From: Mycosarcoma maydis | Lineage: Eukaryota; Basidiomycota; Ustilaginomycetes; Ustilaginales | Assembly (NCBI RefSeq): GCF_000328475.2 | Contig: NC_026480.1 | Coordinates: 496,001-560,000 of the forward strand | Direction: 5' to 3' | Length of the DNA: 64,000 bases | Shown here: piece by piece, positions 63,570 through 64,000 of the stretch | How positions within the stretch are numbered: position 1 is the first letter of the stretch | How the letters are laid out: each line of letters begins with the position of its first letter | The notes under the pieces: generated by a model | Database searches by the model: none | Seen by the model: the letters and a program-made list of their open reading frames with translations, nothing else | Told to the model about the DNA's origin: nothing | Program-made: the position numbers and the translations under genes

Positions 63570-64000
63570 ATGAAGTCGCGCTCTTCATCCATGGCGCCTG
63601 TCATTCTCGTACCAACATCGGTATCCAACATGCTTACTATGCAGTTCGACCCACCAACCAGAAGTACATCCCCCTGTGACTTGTGTCGTTGGTTCGAGTG
63701 TCACTTGCTGATTCTGTGGAGCTCTTATAGACGCCGTTGTTACCTACCACTCGCTCGGTTCACCATTGAGCTGTTTCGCGACCATCGCGTGTACATTTGC
63801 AAGTCTGTCACTATGACATTGGTTATCGATACGAGTCGTCAAACTTCTCGCTTTTCTCGTACTGCCGTGGATCGCAACGACGGGCAAACGCCAAGTACTT
63901 CCAGCGCCACCCCTACCACTTCCTGGTCAACGAGCACCTGCAATACTACCCCTTCAACTGGTCTGACGACCGTCTTCAATCAAGACCGCTTCCTTTGTAC
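63570..64000 (+). CDS. Partial gene running off the right edge, frame uncertain, unknown product
   Basis: One plus frame is open from ATG 63570 (MKSRSSSMAPVILVPTSVSN) to the window end, 143 codons without a stop. From about 63860 a different plus frame (open since about 63772, with no ATG) has the strongly C/G-ending codons typical of real exons here and reads NAKYFQRHPYHFLVNEHLQY and on to the edge. A likely reading is an internal exon in the second frame after an intron, with an acceptor that cannot be fixed from this sequence. No family recognised. Confidence 0.4.
   Translation, partial: MKSRSSSMAPVILVPTSVSNMLTMQFDPPTRSTSPCDLCRWFECHLLILWSSYRRRCYLPLARFTIELFRDHRVYICKSVTMTLVIDTSRQTSRFSRTAVDRNDGQTPSTSSATPTTSWSTSTCNTTPSTGLTTVFNQDRFLC

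Noticed and set aside
1..64000. tRNA, rRNA and CRISPR-like arrays
   Set aside because: No B-box (GGTTCGANTCC) or clover-leaf candidate was found on either strand by eye, and the heptamer arrays lack the spacer structure of CRISPR and are eukaryotic spacer DNA.

Overview
This window is nuclear DNA from a filamentous basidiomycete. A smut fungus (Ustilaginaceae: Ustilago, Sporisorium or Pseudozyma type) fits best. The evidence is compact, mostly intronless genes with GC-rich third codon positions, a few short GT-AG introns near gene ends, about 0.5-2 kb of spacer between genes, and spacers filled with a heptamer repeat (YTCGTGA). I place it in Ustilaginaceae from gene style and gene content, not from a database match. 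One 100-N gap (60730-60829) marks an unfinished assembly.

Layout, left to right. 1-9.4 kb: the 3' part of a kelch-repeat gene (+), then a minus-strand series: peroxisomal enoyl-CoA isomerase, the dynactin actin-related protein Arp1, an SDR dehydrogenase, a peroxiredoxin-like protein whose stop codon overlaps the SDR start, and EMC4. 9.4-15 kb: a stand-alone sugar phosphate cyclase (minus), then 3.8 kb of gene-poor DNA with a long GA microsatellite, a telomere-like motif, a probably broken ORF and a Tc1/mariner transposase relic. 15-28.5 kb: a secreted GH5 mannanase (-), the Rad17 checkpoint clamp loader (-) divergent from an importin-7/8 type karyopherin (+), translin (-) divergent from a ribosomal-L1-domain nucleolar protein (+), and a VAP/Scs2 ER membrane protein (-). 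30-43 kb: a DUF4336 protein (-), an ATP-grasp enzyme (+), the GATOR1/SEACIT subunit Iml1 (-), and the inositol phosphorylceramide synthase Aur1 (+). 43-57.5 kb: a large lipid-transfer-like DUF4449 protein (-), a PIN-domain protein (+), mitochondrial bL28 (-), Imp4 (+), V-ATPase subunit B (-), and an EF-hand mitochondrial glycerol-3-phosphate dehydrogenase (-). 57.5-64 kb: a small probably myristoylated membrane protein (+), a PLP aminotransferase (+), and the beginning or an internal exon of a gene running off the right edge.

Most genes are unrelated housekeeping genes and do not form one pathway. The exception worth testing is the pair formed by the sugar phosphate cyclase at 9.4-11 kb and the MysC-like ATP-grasp enzyme at 32.9-34.9 kb. 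These are the first and third enzyme types of mycosporine (UV-screen) biosynthesis, here 22 kb apart with no O-methyltransferase between them. The other strong unexplained signal is the intergenic YTCGTGA heptamer family. It forms tandem arrays and exact 13-bp palindromes between genes and flanks the assembly gap.
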